Shown piece after piece: positions 1-8,404 of a DNA stretch of 64,000 nucleotides; the first letter of the stretch is position 1, and each line of letters begins with the position of its first letter. Location: positions 558,001 through 622,000 of the forward strand of contig JAPZUA010000002.1 in NCBI GenBank assembly GCA_027532905.1, in the 5' to 3' direction. The notes beneath the pieces are model-generated. The model did not search any database, was not told the origin of the DNA, and saw only the letters and a list, made by a program, of their open reading frames with translations. A program made the position numbers and the translations under genes. The stretch comes from Magnetospirillum sp. GTDB lineage: Bacteria > Pseudomonadota > Alphaproteobacteria > CACIAM-22H2.

Positions 1-1368
1 TTCACGCTGACAGACAGCTCGGTGCGATATCGCACCAGCAGCGGCCATTGGCTCGTCGTGGCGCTGGACGATTTGCATCTGCGGGCAGAGGGATCTGCTG
101 GACCCATCGCGGTCAAGCTTGCGGGCCGCTATCAAGGTCACGCGGCCACACTCTCGGCCTCGGGTGCTTCGTTCGACGCCTTGCGCGAAGCGACACTTCC
201 CTATGCCGTGTCACTGCAGCTTTCCGCACCGCAGCTTCATCTCGCGTTCGACGGCACGTTTGCCGACCCGCTGGATGTGGACGGCGCGGTCGGGAAGCTC
301 GAATTCTCCGCCGCGCGCCTGGGCGCCTTGCAGGCGTTCTTAGATGCTGATGCGACGATCGCAGCCGCCTTGCAGCTCGCGGGACAAGCCAGTCGTCACG
401 GCGACCTCTGGAGCCTTGAAGCGGCACAAGGCCAGTTTGCGGGCCGTCGTGTCCAGGCGAAATACCTGACGCTCCTCGAAGGCCCGCGCGACGGTAGCGA
501 TACGGTGACGGCGGATGTCGCGTTCGACGAGCTCGATTTGAACACGGTGCTAGCACGGACGGACCGCGACGGTGGGAACTTTCGGCCCGATCCGTCGGAC
601 GACGCGCTTCGAACCGATCTTCGCGTTGCCGTCGCCTTGCTGCGTTACGACGGTGCCGCGATCCTGCGGGACATGCGCCTTGGGGCAACGAGCGGCCCCG
701 GTGTTTTCGCTCTTCGCGAAGGAATTGCGCATCTCGCCGGCGGCGTCTTGGTGTTCAATGCGCGGCTGCAGACCGAAGGCGCGAACGACGGCGGCTTTCG
801 GATGCAAGTGGGGCTGAAAGGGGCGCAAGTCGAATTGCTGACGCCTCTTGCCACCGGCGACCGGGATGGCCAACCGCCGGTCAGCGGCTTGCTCGATGCG
901 GCGTTCGATCTGCGGATGCCGGGTACCGACATCGCGGCATCTTTGCAGCGTGGCCAAATGTCGCTGGCGGTCGCGATACGGAGCGGAACTGTCGATCGGG
1001 CTCTTGTCGAAGCGGCATCGACCGATCTGCGCGCTTTATTTCGCCGCCCGGGCGCTAAGATGGCGCTCGAATGCCTGTTCGGCGTTGCTACGTTGAAGGA
1101 CGGCATCGGCAATGTCGGTCCCGTTCGGGTGTGGGCGGCAGATGGACGCTTTTTGGCGAGCGGCTCGTTCGATCCTTTACGTCGTTCGATCGACATTCTT
1201 GTTTTGTCGGACGCCGCCGCGAGCGGCACTTTGGCGCTCGATGTGCCGCTGCGACTCCAGGGCGCATTCGGTCAGATGACGATCACGCCCGCACCCGGCG
1301 GAGGAATCGCGACGACTGCCGTACCACAATTCGTGCCGGAGTTCGCAGCCGGGAACCCGTGTCGGTAG
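1..1368 (+). CDS. AsmA-family protein, C-terminal part (5' end outside window)
   Basis: The frame is open from the first base, so the N-terminus lies upstream; at least 455 residues are visible. The repetitive beta-strand-rich sequence and the ending (a Leu-x-Cys-Leu-Phe-Gly-Val-Ala segment, an Ala-Asp-Gly-Arg strand, then a Pro-rich tail ending Asn-Pro-Cys-Arg) resemble the C-terminal domain of AsmA-like proteins. In Gram-negative bacteria these are envelope proteins linked to outer-membrane assembly or lipid transport. The N-terminal membrane anchor expected of the family is not in the window. No terminator is obvious in the 201 bp that follow. The family call is moderately secure; the specific role is unknown. 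Confidence 0.6.
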   Translation, partial: FTLTDSSVRYRTSSGHWLVVALDDLHLRAEGSAGPIAVKLAGRYQGHAATLSASGASFDALREATLPYAVSLQLSAPQLHLAFDGTFADPLDVDGAVGKLEFSAARLGALQAFLDADATIAAALQLAGQASRHGDLWSLEAAQGQFAGRRVQAKYLTLLEGPRDGSDTVTADVAFDELDLNTVLARTDRDGGNFRPDPSDDALRTDLRVAVALLRYDGAAILRDMRLGATSGPGVFALREGIAHLAGGVLVFNARLQTEGANDGGFRMQVGLKGAQVELLTPLATGDRDGQPPVSGLLDAAFDLRMPGTDIAASLQRGQMSLAVAIRSGTVDRALVEAASTDLRALFRRPGAKMALECLFGVATLKDGIGNVGPVRVWAADGRFLASGSFDPLRRSIDILVLSDAAASGTLALDVPLRLQGAFGQMTITPAPGGGIATTAVPQFVPEFAAGNPCR

Positions 1369-1569
1369 TTGTGTTTGCAGCTGTTGGGCGATGGACAAGC
1401 CGTCATGCGAACGATTCGCGTTGCTCGGTCTATGGACAAGGTCGCTGTATTCAAATATACGGATTCCACTCTGCGCCTGCGAATTTCAGGGGCGCTCCGA
1501 ATGGTTCCAAGCTGCGGCTTCCTTGGACTTCGCCGCCCGCTTTGAGGACGACGACGAGAGAATTCCCGT

Positions 1570-2298
1570 ATGACGACGGCGCGCGTGCAGGTCCAAGACG
1601 CTTTCGACGATTTCCCGCTACCGCAACGCGCGTCGCTTGCGACCGCGATCGCCGACTCGGTGGCCGAGGCAATCGCGACCGGCCATCTCGAGCCCGGCGA
1701 ACGCGTGATCGAAACTGCACTCGCCGAACGTTTCGGCGTGAGCCGCGTGCCGATCCGCGAAGCGCTCAAAGTGCTGCATGCGCAAGGCATCCTTTCGGGC
1801 GGCGGGCATCGCGGCTATCGCGTGGCGGCCTTCGATCTCAAGACCATCGACAAGGTCTTTGAAGTGCGGTTGGCGTTGGAAGCGTTTCTGCTGCGCGACG
1901 CAGTTGAGCGTTGGCGCAGCGGCGAAGCCAACATTGCCGAGCTCGACGCTGCGATCAAGCACATGGATGCGGCCGCGCGCGCCGACGACCGGCGCGCCTC
2001 GTTGCGCGCCGACGTCGAGTTTCACCGGACGATCTGCCGGGCTTCGGGCAATCTGATTTCCTCGACGCTGTGGGAGGCCATCGCGCGCCACGTGCTGATC
2101 ATTTTCAGTCTTGAGGCCTATCGCGACAGCAATCTTTTCGCGATCGCTGACCAGCATCGTGCGTTCCGCGATTTCATCGCCTCGACCTTGACCATGCGCA
2201 AGGCGTTGACGGTCGAGGATTGCCGCCTGGCGCTCGAAGATCACATTCTGCTCGTGGCGCGCGCCAAGCGGCTCAAGAAGAGCGGATCGAAGGCCTGA
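1570..2298 (+). CDS. GntR-family transcriptional regulator, FCD (FadR) subfamily
   Basis: This 242-residue protein has an N-terminal winged helix-turn-helix (about residues 22-85; recognition region around FGVSRVPIREALKVL) and a C-terminal all-helical FCD domain (about 95-225). The FCD metal-site residues are visible: Asp148 and His152 (DVEFH), His196 and His225. FCD regulators usually bind small carboxylate effectors and palindromes of the type TNGTNNNACNA. Two perfect copies of such a site lie downstream at 6899 and 10240, so this gene is the best local candidate regulator for the 6.9-12.5 kb block; that link is inference. The next gene, an EamA exporter, starts about 20 bp after the stop. 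Confidence 0.9.
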   Translation: MTTARVQVQDAFDDFPLPQRASLATAIADSVAEAIATGHLEPGERVIETALAERFGVSRVPIREALKVLHAQGILSGGGHRGYRVAAFDLKTIDKVFEVRLALEAFLLRDAVERWRSGEANIAELDAAIKHMDAAARADDRRASLRADVEFHRTICRASGNLISSTLWEAIARHVLIIFSLEAYRDSNLFAIADQHRAFRDFIASTLTMRKALTVEDCRLALEDHILLVARAKRLKKSGSKA

Positions 2299-2318
2299 GC
2301 GAAAACGATGCCAGCGGC

Positions 2319-3188
2319 GTGGGCTCGGGCACGCGTCCAAAGGCCTACTTCCTGGCGTTCGGTGCGATAACGCTGTTTTCACTCGAGGCAGCTTTCGCGC
2401 GCGCGATCGGGCCGGGTATCGATCTGGCACAGGTCGGCGTCGTGCGCGCGATTGTCCAACTCGCGTTTCTTTGGCTGTGGCTGGGCCCGCGCCTCGGCAC
2501 TGCCTTTGCGACGCAACGTGCCGCCATGCATGTCGGGCGCGGGCTGCTCAGCGTTGCGGGCCTAGCGGCTTATTTTTACGTCTTTGCCAACATGCCGATG
2601 GCGAACGCGACCGTGCTGTCCTTCGCGGGCGTGTTGGTCACGACGGTCGCGGCACAGCTCGTGCTGCGCGAGGCGGTCGGGTGGCGGCGCTGGACGGCAA
2701 CGATCGTCGGATTCGCGGGCGTCTTGGTCGTATTGCGCGCGGGTGCGACGCCGTTCGACGGTGTTTTGCTCGCCGGCATCTATATGGCCGCGAACGGTGC
2801 GGCTATCAACCTTGCGACGAAGGGCCTCACGCGCACCGAGCCAACGCAGACGATCATGGCGTGGATATCCCTGACGACACTTGCCGTCGCGTTGCCGGTC
2901 GCGGTTGCAACGTCCGCACTTCCTACGATGCAAGATATGGCGCTTATGCTCGGGATCGGCCTTGCCGGGACGCTCGGTCAATACGGCGTGATTTCCGCCT
3001 ATCGCCTCGCTGATGTTTCGGCCATCGCCCCTGTCCTCTACATGCGCATCGTCGTGGCGAGCGCCATCGGCTACGTGGCGTTCACGGAAATCGTCGACAT
3101 GCCGACCGTTTTCGGTGCGGCGGTGGTGACGGCGAGTGCGCTCTATATCACCCGATACGAAGCCAAGCTCGCGCGCGGCCGCATTTAG
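2319..3188 (+). CDS. EamA/DMT-family inner-membrane transporter
   Basis: From the chosen GTG the protein is 289 residues, the usual size for a drug/metabolite transporter with two EamA repeats and about ten hydrophobic helices. The glycine-rich helix pairs are visible throughout, for example VLSFAGVLVTTVAAQLVL near the middle of the first repeat. The reading frame extends upstream into the GntR gene, but that part is not hydrophobic and looks like out-of-frame GntR sequence, so the GTG just after the regulator stop is preferred even though no clear Shine-Dalgarno precedes it. It probably exports a metabolite under control of, or coupled to, the regulator. It is convergent with the DegT gene and their stop codons overlap by a few bases. 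Confidence 0.85.
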   Translation: MGSGTRPKAYFLAFGAITLFSLEAAFARAIGPGIDLAQVGVVRAIVQLAFLWLWLGPRLGTAFATQRAAMHVGRGLLSVAGLAAYFYVFANMPMANATVLSFAGVLVTTVAAQLVLREAVGWRRWTATIVGFAGVLVVLRAGATPFDGVLLAGIYMAANGAAINLATKGLTRTEPTQTIMAWISLTTLAVALPVAVATSALPTMQDMALMLGIGLAGTLGQYGVISAYRLADVSAIAPVLYMRIVVASAIGYVAFTEIVDMPTVFGAAVVTASALYITRYEAKLARGRI

Positions 3189-4324
3189 CGCAGCATCGAG
3201 GCTTCGGCGCGCACGGCATCCGCGACCTCGGCGATCTGGCCGTCGTCGAGATGCGGCCCGATTGGCAGCCCGAGCAGGCGTCGGCAGGAGCGTTCCGTCG
3301 CCGGGAACGCCCCTTCGCGGAAGCCCTTGCCGGCAAAGATCGGCTGCAGATGCATCGGCGGCGCGTAAGACAAAGCCGTTCCGATGCCGCGGCGCTTCAG
3401 GCCCTCGCGCAAGGCGTCGCGCGAATCGTGGTGGATCACGTAGTTGCGGAAGGCGTGGCGCACATTCGGGCGCGTTGTCGGCACCTCCGCCGCGTCGCCG
3501 ATCGCCACCGCATACAGGGCCGCTTGCCGATTGCGGGCGTCGAGGCTTGCGGGCACGTCGGCAAGCTTCACGCGCAGCACGGCGGCTTGGATTTCATCCA
3601 TGCGCTCGTTGAGCCCTTCGGTTTCGTGGTGGAGCGGGGGCGGCGTGGCGCCGATGGCGCGGTGCCGTGCGCGATCCTGCCCGTAGGACGAGATTTTGCG
3701 GATGCGCTCGGCCAGGGTTGCATCGGCGACGACGCAAGCCCCGCCCGATCCGATCGAGCCCAGATGTTTGGTCGGTGCGAAGCTGAAACAGGTCACGTCG
3801 GCGAAGGTGCCGACCTTGCGGCCGTCGATCTCCGCCCCCAAAGCGAGACACGCGTCTTCGACGACCGCGAGACCTTTGGCGCGCGCAAGTGCTGCCAACT
3901 CGACCAATGCCGCTGGGTGTCCGAACATGTCGACCGGCAAGAGTGCTCGCGTGTGCTGTGTGATCGCAGCCTCGGCTTGGCCTACGTCCATGCACAGCGT
4001 ATGCGGATCGACATCGACCCAAACGCATTTAGCACCGACGAAATGGATTGCCGAAATCGTGCCGATGTCGGTGTTCGAGACTGTGATTACCTCGTCGCCG
4101 GGGCCGATGCCGAGCGCCAGCAGCGCGATCTTGATCGCCGCCGTGCCCGAATTGACGGTGACGGCATGCGCGCCGCCGACAAAGGCTGCGAACTCAGCTT
4201 CGAACGCCGGCACATGGTCGCCCCAATCGAGCCGACCGCTTTCCAGCACGCCGAGAATTGCCGCATCGATCTCAGCCTTACGCCGCTTGTATATGCGCGC
4301 GTGGTCGTAGAACGCGACGGCCAT
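3185..4324 (-). CDS. DegT/DnrJ/EryC1/StrS-family PLP-dependent aminotransferase
   Basis: The 379-residue protein is a fold-type I PLP enzyme of the DegT family. The Schiff-base lysine is Lys186 in SFAPTKHLGSIGSGG, and Asp157 (VVEDACLALGA) is the residue expected to contact the pyridine nitrogen. These enzymes usually transfer an amino group to keto-sugars or keto-cyclitols. No nucleotide-sugar genes are nearby, so the substrate is unknown. The start codon overlaps the stop of the Rid-family gene by one base (TGATG), showing translational coupling. The frame runs far upstream of this ATG, but that extension carries no family similarity. Confidence 0.88.
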   Translation of the reverse strand: MAVAFYDHARIYKRRKAEIDAAILGVLESGRLDWGDHVPAFEAEFAAFVGGAHAVTVNSGTAAIKIALLALGIGPGDEVITVSNTDIGTISAIHFVGAKCVWVDVDPHTLCMDVGQAEAAITQHTRALLPVDMFGHPAALVELAALARAKGLAVVEDACLALGAEIDGRKVGTFADVTCFSFAPTKHLGSIGSGGACVVADATLAERIRKISSYGQDRARHRAIGATPPPLHHETEGLNERMDEIQAAVLRVKLADVPASLDARNRQAALYAVAIGDAAEVPTTRPNVRHAFRNYVIHHDSRDALREGLKRRGIGTALSYAPPMHLQPIFAGKGFREGAFPATERSCRRLLGLPIGPHLDDGQIAEVADAVRAEASMLR

Positions 4325-4734
4325 CAGACGGATCTCTTCGGGCGATAGGCGATGACCTCGACTTCGACCCGGACCTCGGGCGAGCCGAGGCCCGCGATGA
4401 TGATGCCGGTATGCGGCGGCCGGTGGTCGCCGAAAAAGGCGAGGCGCGCTTCCTGGACGGCGTCGCGATCGGCGCGATCGACGAGGATCGTGTTGATTTT
4501 GACGACGTCGCGTGCGGTCGCCCCTACGCTGGCGAGGCATTTGCCGATATTGAGGTAGACTTGCCTTGCTTGGGCACCCGCGTCGCCAAGTCCGACCCAG
4601 ACGCCCGCCGCGTCCTTGGCGATCTGGCCCGCGACGAAAACGAAGTCGCCCGCACGACTGACATGGCTGTAGCTCGTCGACGGCGCCACGCCGGCGGGGT
4701 CCACCAATTCGAGGGCGCTGCTTTTGTCGGCCAT
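4324..4734 (-). CDS. Rid (YjgF/YER057c/UK114) family protein
   Basis: This 136-residue protein has the trimeric Rid-family layout, with the hallmark GDFVFVAGQIAKDAAGVWVG near residue 30 and a C-terminal VRVEVEVIAYRP strand. RidA proteins hydrolyse reactive imines and enamines released by PLP enzymes, which fits coupling to the DegT aminotransferase. The catalytic arginine of RidA (PAR[ST] motif) appears to be histidine here (PPHTGIII), as in Rid subfamilies that lack deaminase activity. The ATG is chosen because a strong AGAAGGAG-type ribosome site lies just upstream; the frame is open further but not similar to the family. It sits 2 bp after the preceding gene. Confidence 0.85.
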   Translation of the reverse strand: MADKSSALELVDPAGVAPSTSYSHVSRAGDFVFVAGQIAKDAAGVWVGLGDAGAQARQVYLNIGKCLASVGATARDVVKINTILVDRADRDAVQEARLAFFGDHRPPHTGIIIAGLGSPEVRVEVEVIAYRPKRSV

Positions 4735-4736
4735 TG

Positions 4737-5135
4737 CTAGAGTCTCCTTCTGCCTGCGCTTTTCGCGACCACTTGCGCGACGAGTGTGGGATCGAATTGC
4801 GGCGATGTCTCGCGGGGCCCTGCATCGGCCAATGCCGCGATGGAGGCGAGCACGCGCGGTGCCGTGTAGTAGGAGCGGTGCGCTGTCCGCAGCAACTGTG
4901 CGAAGGCCTGCGGCTCCGCTGTTTCCCAAGCCGCGATCGCAGGCGCGCGCTCCGCCGGCGCAAGACCCTTCATCTGCTGCTCAAGTGTCGCCAACGAATG
5001 TCTTATGTCGGGTGCGCAATTCTCGGCAAAACAGGCGACGTCCATGGCGGCTGAGAAGGCGGGCCAACGCCCGTCGTCGCCCGGGATCAAGGCGTCGAGC
5101 ACGGCAGCAAATTGCAAGGCAGCGTCACTCGACAT
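4737..5135 (-). CDS. Small protein resembling gluconate 2-dehydrogenase subunit 3
   Basis: The 132-residue product begins with LDALIPGDD and has a later SYYTAPRV-FDPTLV pattern, both reminiscent of the small subunit 3 family that partners GMC-type membrane dehydrogenases. No Tat signal is visible, unlike many subunit 3 proteins. Its start codon lies 29 bp from, and divergent to, the start of a GMC flavoprotein, which supports a subunit relationship. It leads a three-gene minus-strand operon with the Rid and DegT genes (2-bp gap and 1-bp overlap). The family assignment is by pattern only. Confidence 0.55.
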   Translation of the reverse strand: MSSDAALQFAAVLDALIPGDDGRWPAFSAAMDVACFAENCAPDIRHSLATLEQQMKGLAPAERAPAIAAWETAEPQAFAQLLRTAHRSYYTAPRVLASIAALADAGPRETSPQFDPTLVAQVVAKSAGRRRL

Positions 5136-5163
5136 GGCGTTTGCGTCCGATATAGGTTTCGGA

Positions 5164-6765
5164 ATGGCTCAACGCGATCTTGAGACCGATGTGGCGATTG
5201 TGGGTGCGGGCCCCACGGGAAGTGCGGCCGCGTGGCGCCTTTCGGCGGCAGGTGTCCGTGTCGTCGTAATCGACAAGGGCAAGGCGTTCGACGCTGCCGC
5301 TCTCGAGCGCGGCGGTGCGGATTGGGAACTGCGTCGCGCAAGCGTGCTGTCCTCCAATCCCAACATCCGCAACGCACCCGACGACGATCCGGTCGACGAT
5401 GCCGAGAGCGAGATCAAGCCGATGTTCGCGTTCGGCACGGGCGGCACGTCCACGCATTGGTCGGCGCACGTGCCGCGTTTCCGACCCGAAGATTTTCGCG
5501 TGAAGACGCTGGACGGTGTCGCCAGCGACTGGCCGATCGGCTACGACGATCTCGAGCCCTATTATTCGCTTGCCGAAGCGCGCTGGGGAACGGCTTTCGT
5601 TCCGGGCGATCCGTCGGCCGCCGCGCGCCAAGGGCGACCGCAGAAGCTGCCGACGATCGGCGCGCACGGGCGGCGCTTTGCGCGCGCTTTCGACGCACTC
5701 GGCTGGCATTGGTGGCCGGTCGATCTTGTGGTCGGGCGCGATGCAGCCAAACCGGAGACGCAGCATTGCACGCATATCGGGCCTTGCGATTTGGGGTGCC
5801 CGAGCCGTGTGCGCTCGAGTGCCGAGCCGGCGTTCCTTGATGCCGCACGCGCGCACGGGGCACGGGTTCTGACCGGCACGCGCGCGCTCTCGGTGGAGAC
5901 GGGGGCCGACGGTTTTGCGCAGGCCCTTGTGTGTCGCGACGAAAGCGGCACCTTCCGCATTCGTGCGAAGCATGTGGCGCTCGCCGGCAATGCGTCGGCG
6001 ACGGCACGGCTGCTGTTGCTGTCGCAGACGGGTCGGGCACCCAACGGTCTTGCGAACAGGTCGGGCCTGGTCGGGCGCGGCCTCATGCTGCACCCGTACG
6101 CCAAGATGGATGCGCTGTTCGATGAGCCGCTCGGCGCTTGGGTCTCGGGCGAGAAGGCGGGGCTTGTTTCCTTCGAGTTCCTGCAGACCAAACAAGAGCG
6201 CGGCTTCGTACGAGGCGTGAAACTGCAACTCGTCGCCGGACCGCCGCCCGTCGCCCTCGCCGAAGGGGCCGTCGTCGGCTCCCGCTTGCCCTGGGGGGCT
6301 GGCCACCACGCCGCCTTCGAAGCGCGCTTCGACCGCATTTGCGGCTTCACGGTGTGCGCCGAAGATCTGCCGGAGGACGCAAACCGCATCGTATTGTCGA
6401 ACAGCGTCGTGGATCGCGACGGCTTGCCAGCGGCGAAATGGATCTACCGCGTCGCGCCGAATGCGCGGCGTGCGCTCGATTTCGGCCTTGCGCGCGCGCA
6501 AGAAGTGCTGCGCGAAGCCGGCGGACGCACGTTCTTCCGCACCGAGCTGCGCGACCAGGCGGGTTTCCACATCATGGGCACGACGCGCATGGGCAGCGAT
6601 CCGGCGCACTCGGTCGTCGATTCGTTCGGGCGCTGCCACGACGTGCCGAATTTGTGGATACTCGACGCCAGTGTGTTCGTGACGGCGTCCGTCGCCAATC
6701 CGACCCTGACCGCACAGGCCCTGGCGCTGCGGGCCGCAGACCATATGCTCGCCCGCCGCCAGTAG
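5164..6765 (+). CDS. GMC-family FAD-dependent oxidoreductase (dehydrogenase large subunit)
   Basis: The 533-residue protein has the N-terminal FAD-binding GAGPTG motif (residues 14-19), the GMC N-domain with FGTGGTSTHWSAH, and the C-terminal domain with active-site His469 (HIMGTTRMG) and Asn512 (VANPTLT). The cysteine-bearing HCTHIGPCDLGC segment in the middle is typical of gluconate/fructose dehydrogenase-like GMC large subunits. It probably oxidises an alcohol or sugar and passes electrons to a partner. There is no signal sequence. An in-frame ATG at 5134 would overlap the start codon of the divergent small gene (shared CATG); the later ATG, with AGG nine bases upstream, is preferred. Confidence 0.88.
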   Translation: MAQRDLETDVAIVGAGPTGSAAAWRLSAAGVRVVVIDKGKAFDAAALERGGADWELRRASVLSSNPNIRNAPDDDPVDDAESEIKPMFAFGTGGTSTHWSAHVPRFRPEDFRVKTLDGVASDWPIGYDDLEPYYSLAEARWGTAFVPGDPSAAARQGRPQKLPTIGAHGRRFARAFDALGWHWWPVDLVVGRDAAKPETQHCTHIGPCDLGCPSRVRSSAEPAFLDAARAHGARVLTGTRALSVETGADGFAQALVCRDESGTFRIRAKHVALAGNASATARLLLLSQTGRAPNGLANRSGLVGRGLMLHPYAKMDALFDEPLGAWVSGEKAGLVSFEFLQTKQERGFVRGVKLQLVAGPPPVALAEGAVVGSRLPWGAGHHAAFEARFDRICGFTVCAEDLPEDANRIVLSNSVVDRDGLPAAKWIYRVAPNARRALDFGLARAQEVLREAGGRTFFRTELRDQAGFHIMGTTRMGSDPAHSVVDSFGRCHDVPNLWILDASVFVTASVANPTLTAQALALRAADHMLARRQ

Positions 6766-6872
6766 CATTGGGTGAGCCTCGGCGCAGGTCGACGTAGGGC
6801 AAGGCTGCAAACCGGATGCGGACAAATCGGTATCTTCGGGCATGGCCCATCGTGCTCCCGTCGCGGCGAACC

Positions 6873-6902
6873 TTGCCGACATCCTGACGACAGCAATATT
6901 GT
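6873..6902 (+). promoter_or_regulatory. Candidate sigma-70 promoter for the SDR-VOC-PuuE-like operon
   Basis: TTGCCG (6873-6878) and TATTGT (6897-6902) are separated by 18 bp and could serve as -35 and -10. The -10 overlaps the GntR-type palindrome, the arrangement expected for a repressor blocking RNA polymerase. Matches to consensus are moderate. Confidence 0.4.
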
Positions 6903-6909
6903 AATACAA
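6899..6909. promoter_or_regulatory. GntR/FCD-type operator TTGTAATACAA
   Basis: This 11-bp sequence fits the TNGTNNNACNA operator pattern known for FadR-subfamily regulators. The identical 11-mer occurs at 10240-10250, in the next promoter region of the same gene block. It lies 57 bp upstream of the SDR start codon. Confidence 0.6.
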
Positions 6910-6965
6910 GTAGACAATGGCTAGCATTTGCGTGGCGGTAGGAATTTCGGGATCGCGGAGGGGCT

Positions 6966-7733
6966 GTGCCTCGGTTGTTCGGCAAAGTTGCTATCATCAC
7001 GGGCGGCGCCAATGGCATGGGTCGCACGACGGCACTTCTCTTTGCCCGCGAAGGCGCCAAAGTTGTCGTCGGCGATATCGATGCGCAAGCTGGCGCTTCG
7101 CTTGTTGCGGAAGCCAAGGCGGCGGGCGGGGAACTCCTGTACCTTCGTTGTGACGTGTCCAAGGAAGCCGATGTGGCGCACCTCGTTGCGCATGCCGAGA
7201 CAAGTTTTGGCAAGCTCGATACGATCTTCAACAATGCCGGCATCGAACAGTCCGCGACGCCGTCCGCGGAATTGAGCGAGGAGATTTTCGACCGCGTGAT
7301 AGGCATCAATCTCAAGGGCACGTTTTTCGGCTGTAAGCACGCCATTCCCGCCCTGATGCGCAACGGTGGTGGGACGATCGTGAACAACTCCTCGGTCGCC
7401 GCTTTCGCCAATGTCGGCGGCAATCTTTCGTACGCCGCATCGAAGGGCGCCGTCATGTCGCTGACGCGCGTACTGGCGATCGAATATGCGGCGCACGGCA
7501 TTCGCGCGAATGCGATCAATCCGGGCGTCATCGACACTGCCATGAACATGCGGAACAGGGCGCGCGCGGCCGATGCCGACGGCTGGACGACGCGCGCGCT
7601 CGCCGCAATTCCGATGGGGCGAATGGGGACCGGGCTTGAGATCGCCGAGACGGTGCTTTATCTCGCCTCCGACCAGTCTTCGTTCGTCACGGGCATTGGC
7701 CTCGTCATCGATGGCGGCAGGGTCGCCACGTGA
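6966..7733 (+). CDS. Short-chain dehydrogenase/reductase (classical SDR)
   Basis: The 255-residue protein is a classical SDR. The nucleotide-binding TGGANGMG spans residues 12-19, the NNAG motif is at 89-92, and the catalytic Ser143, Tyr156 and Lys160 (YAASK) are all present. Asp37 after the second strand suggests NAD(H) preference. The GTG start follows a GGAGGGG ribosome site at a short distance. It is first in a plus-strand run with the VOC and PuuE-like genes, downstream of a GntR-type palindrome. Substrate unknown. Confidence 0.9.
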   Translation: MPRLFGKVAIITGGANGMGRTTALLFAREGAKVVVGDIDAQAGASLVAEAKAAGGELLYLRCDVSKEADVAHLVAHAETSFGKLDTIFNNAGIEQSATPSAELSEEIFDRVIGINLKGTFFGCKHAIPALMRNGGGTIVNNSSVAAFANVGGNLSYAASKGAVMSLTRVLAIEYAAHGIRANAINPGVIDTAMNMRNRARAADADGWTTRALAAIPMGRMGTGLEIAETVLYLASDQSSFVTGIGLVIDGGRVAT

Positions 7734-7756
7734 GCGGGCGGTCGGCCTCGGGCGCC

Positions 7757-7772
7757 CGTCGCGAAAGCGACG
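7757..7772 (+). other. mRNA hairpin with GAAA tetraloop between SDR and VOC genes
   Basis: CGTCGC and GCGACG form a 6-bp stem closed by a GAAA tetraloop, directly after a CGGGCGCCCG palindrome. There is no T-tract, so it is more likely a processing or stability element than a terminator. Confidence 0.35.
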
Positions 7773-7815
7773 AGGTCCGTAAAAGCAGCCGCGCTATTCA
7801 TTTTAGGAGACCGAG

Positions 7816-8322
7816 ATGAACATCCATGCCCCGAATTCGGCGCCGTCCGACAACCCGAACATTCTCGGCCTCAAGCACATGGCTTTTGCAGTAAGGGATG
7901 CGGATGCAGCGCTCCGCGCCTACGCGCGGTTCCTGTGTGTGCCGGGCGACACGAAGATCGTTGAGTACCAAAAGTCGCGCAATCGCGTGGCGCTGTTCAA
8001 TCTCGGCGGCGTGGAATACCAGCTTTGCCAATCGATGGATCCGGGCGGCCGTTTCGACGCGTGGATCGACGCGCGCGGCGGTGAGGGGCTCCACCATATC
8101 TGCTACGCGGTCGACGACATCGGAAAGGCGCTCGCGCACGCGCAGGCGAACGGCGCCCAGCTGCGCGGCTGCAAAGGCTGCGGCGGCGTGACGGGTTCGC
8201 ATCCGCATCCCGAAGGCTACGTGGCGTTCCTCGACAACGACGCAGGCGGGATCGAAATCGAGTTCATGCAAGTCTACACAGCCGACGAACTCAAGCAGTA
8301 CGAGTCGGTGAAGGGAATCTGA
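7816..8322 (+). CDS. VOC-superfamily protein, methylmalonyl-CoA epimerase/glyoxalase-like
   Basis: The 168-residue protein contains paired beta-alpha-beta-beta-beta modules of the vicinal oxygen chelate fold. Candidate metal ligands sit at His21 (LKHMAF), Gln69 (VEYQLC), His94 (LHHICYAV) and Glu149 (IEIEFMQ), matching the pattern of methylmalonyl-CoA epimerase. An AGGAG ribosome site precedes the ATG by 6 bp. The operon setting with an SDR and a deacetylase-like hydrolase suggests a dedicated catabolic step rather than propionate metabolism. The substrate cannot be read from sequence. Confidence 0.8.
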   Translation: MNIHAPNSAPSDNPNILGLKHMAFAVRDADAALRAYARFLCVPGDTKIVEYQKSRNRVALFNLGGVEYQLCQSMDPGGRFDAWIDARGGEGLHHICYAVDDIGKALAHAQANGAQLRGCKGCGGVTGSHPHPEGYVAFLDNDAGGIEIEFMQVYTADELKQYESVKGI

Positions 8323-8404
8323 ACATGCGCATCGGCGATCGGTGCGGCTTCATCAACAAGGTGCAGGGGCCGCGTACGTAACGCCGACGCGAGGAGACAG
8401 GCGC

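Noticed and set aside
1369-1569. Possible small gene between the AsmA-like and GntR genes
   Set aside because: Short frames exist but none has a ribosome site or a plausible composition; I see nothing supportable in this gap.
5134-5163. Upstream ATG for the GMC oxidoreductase
   Set aside because: It would overlap the start codon of the divergent gene and lacks a ribosome site; the ATG at 5164 has AGG at a suitable distance.
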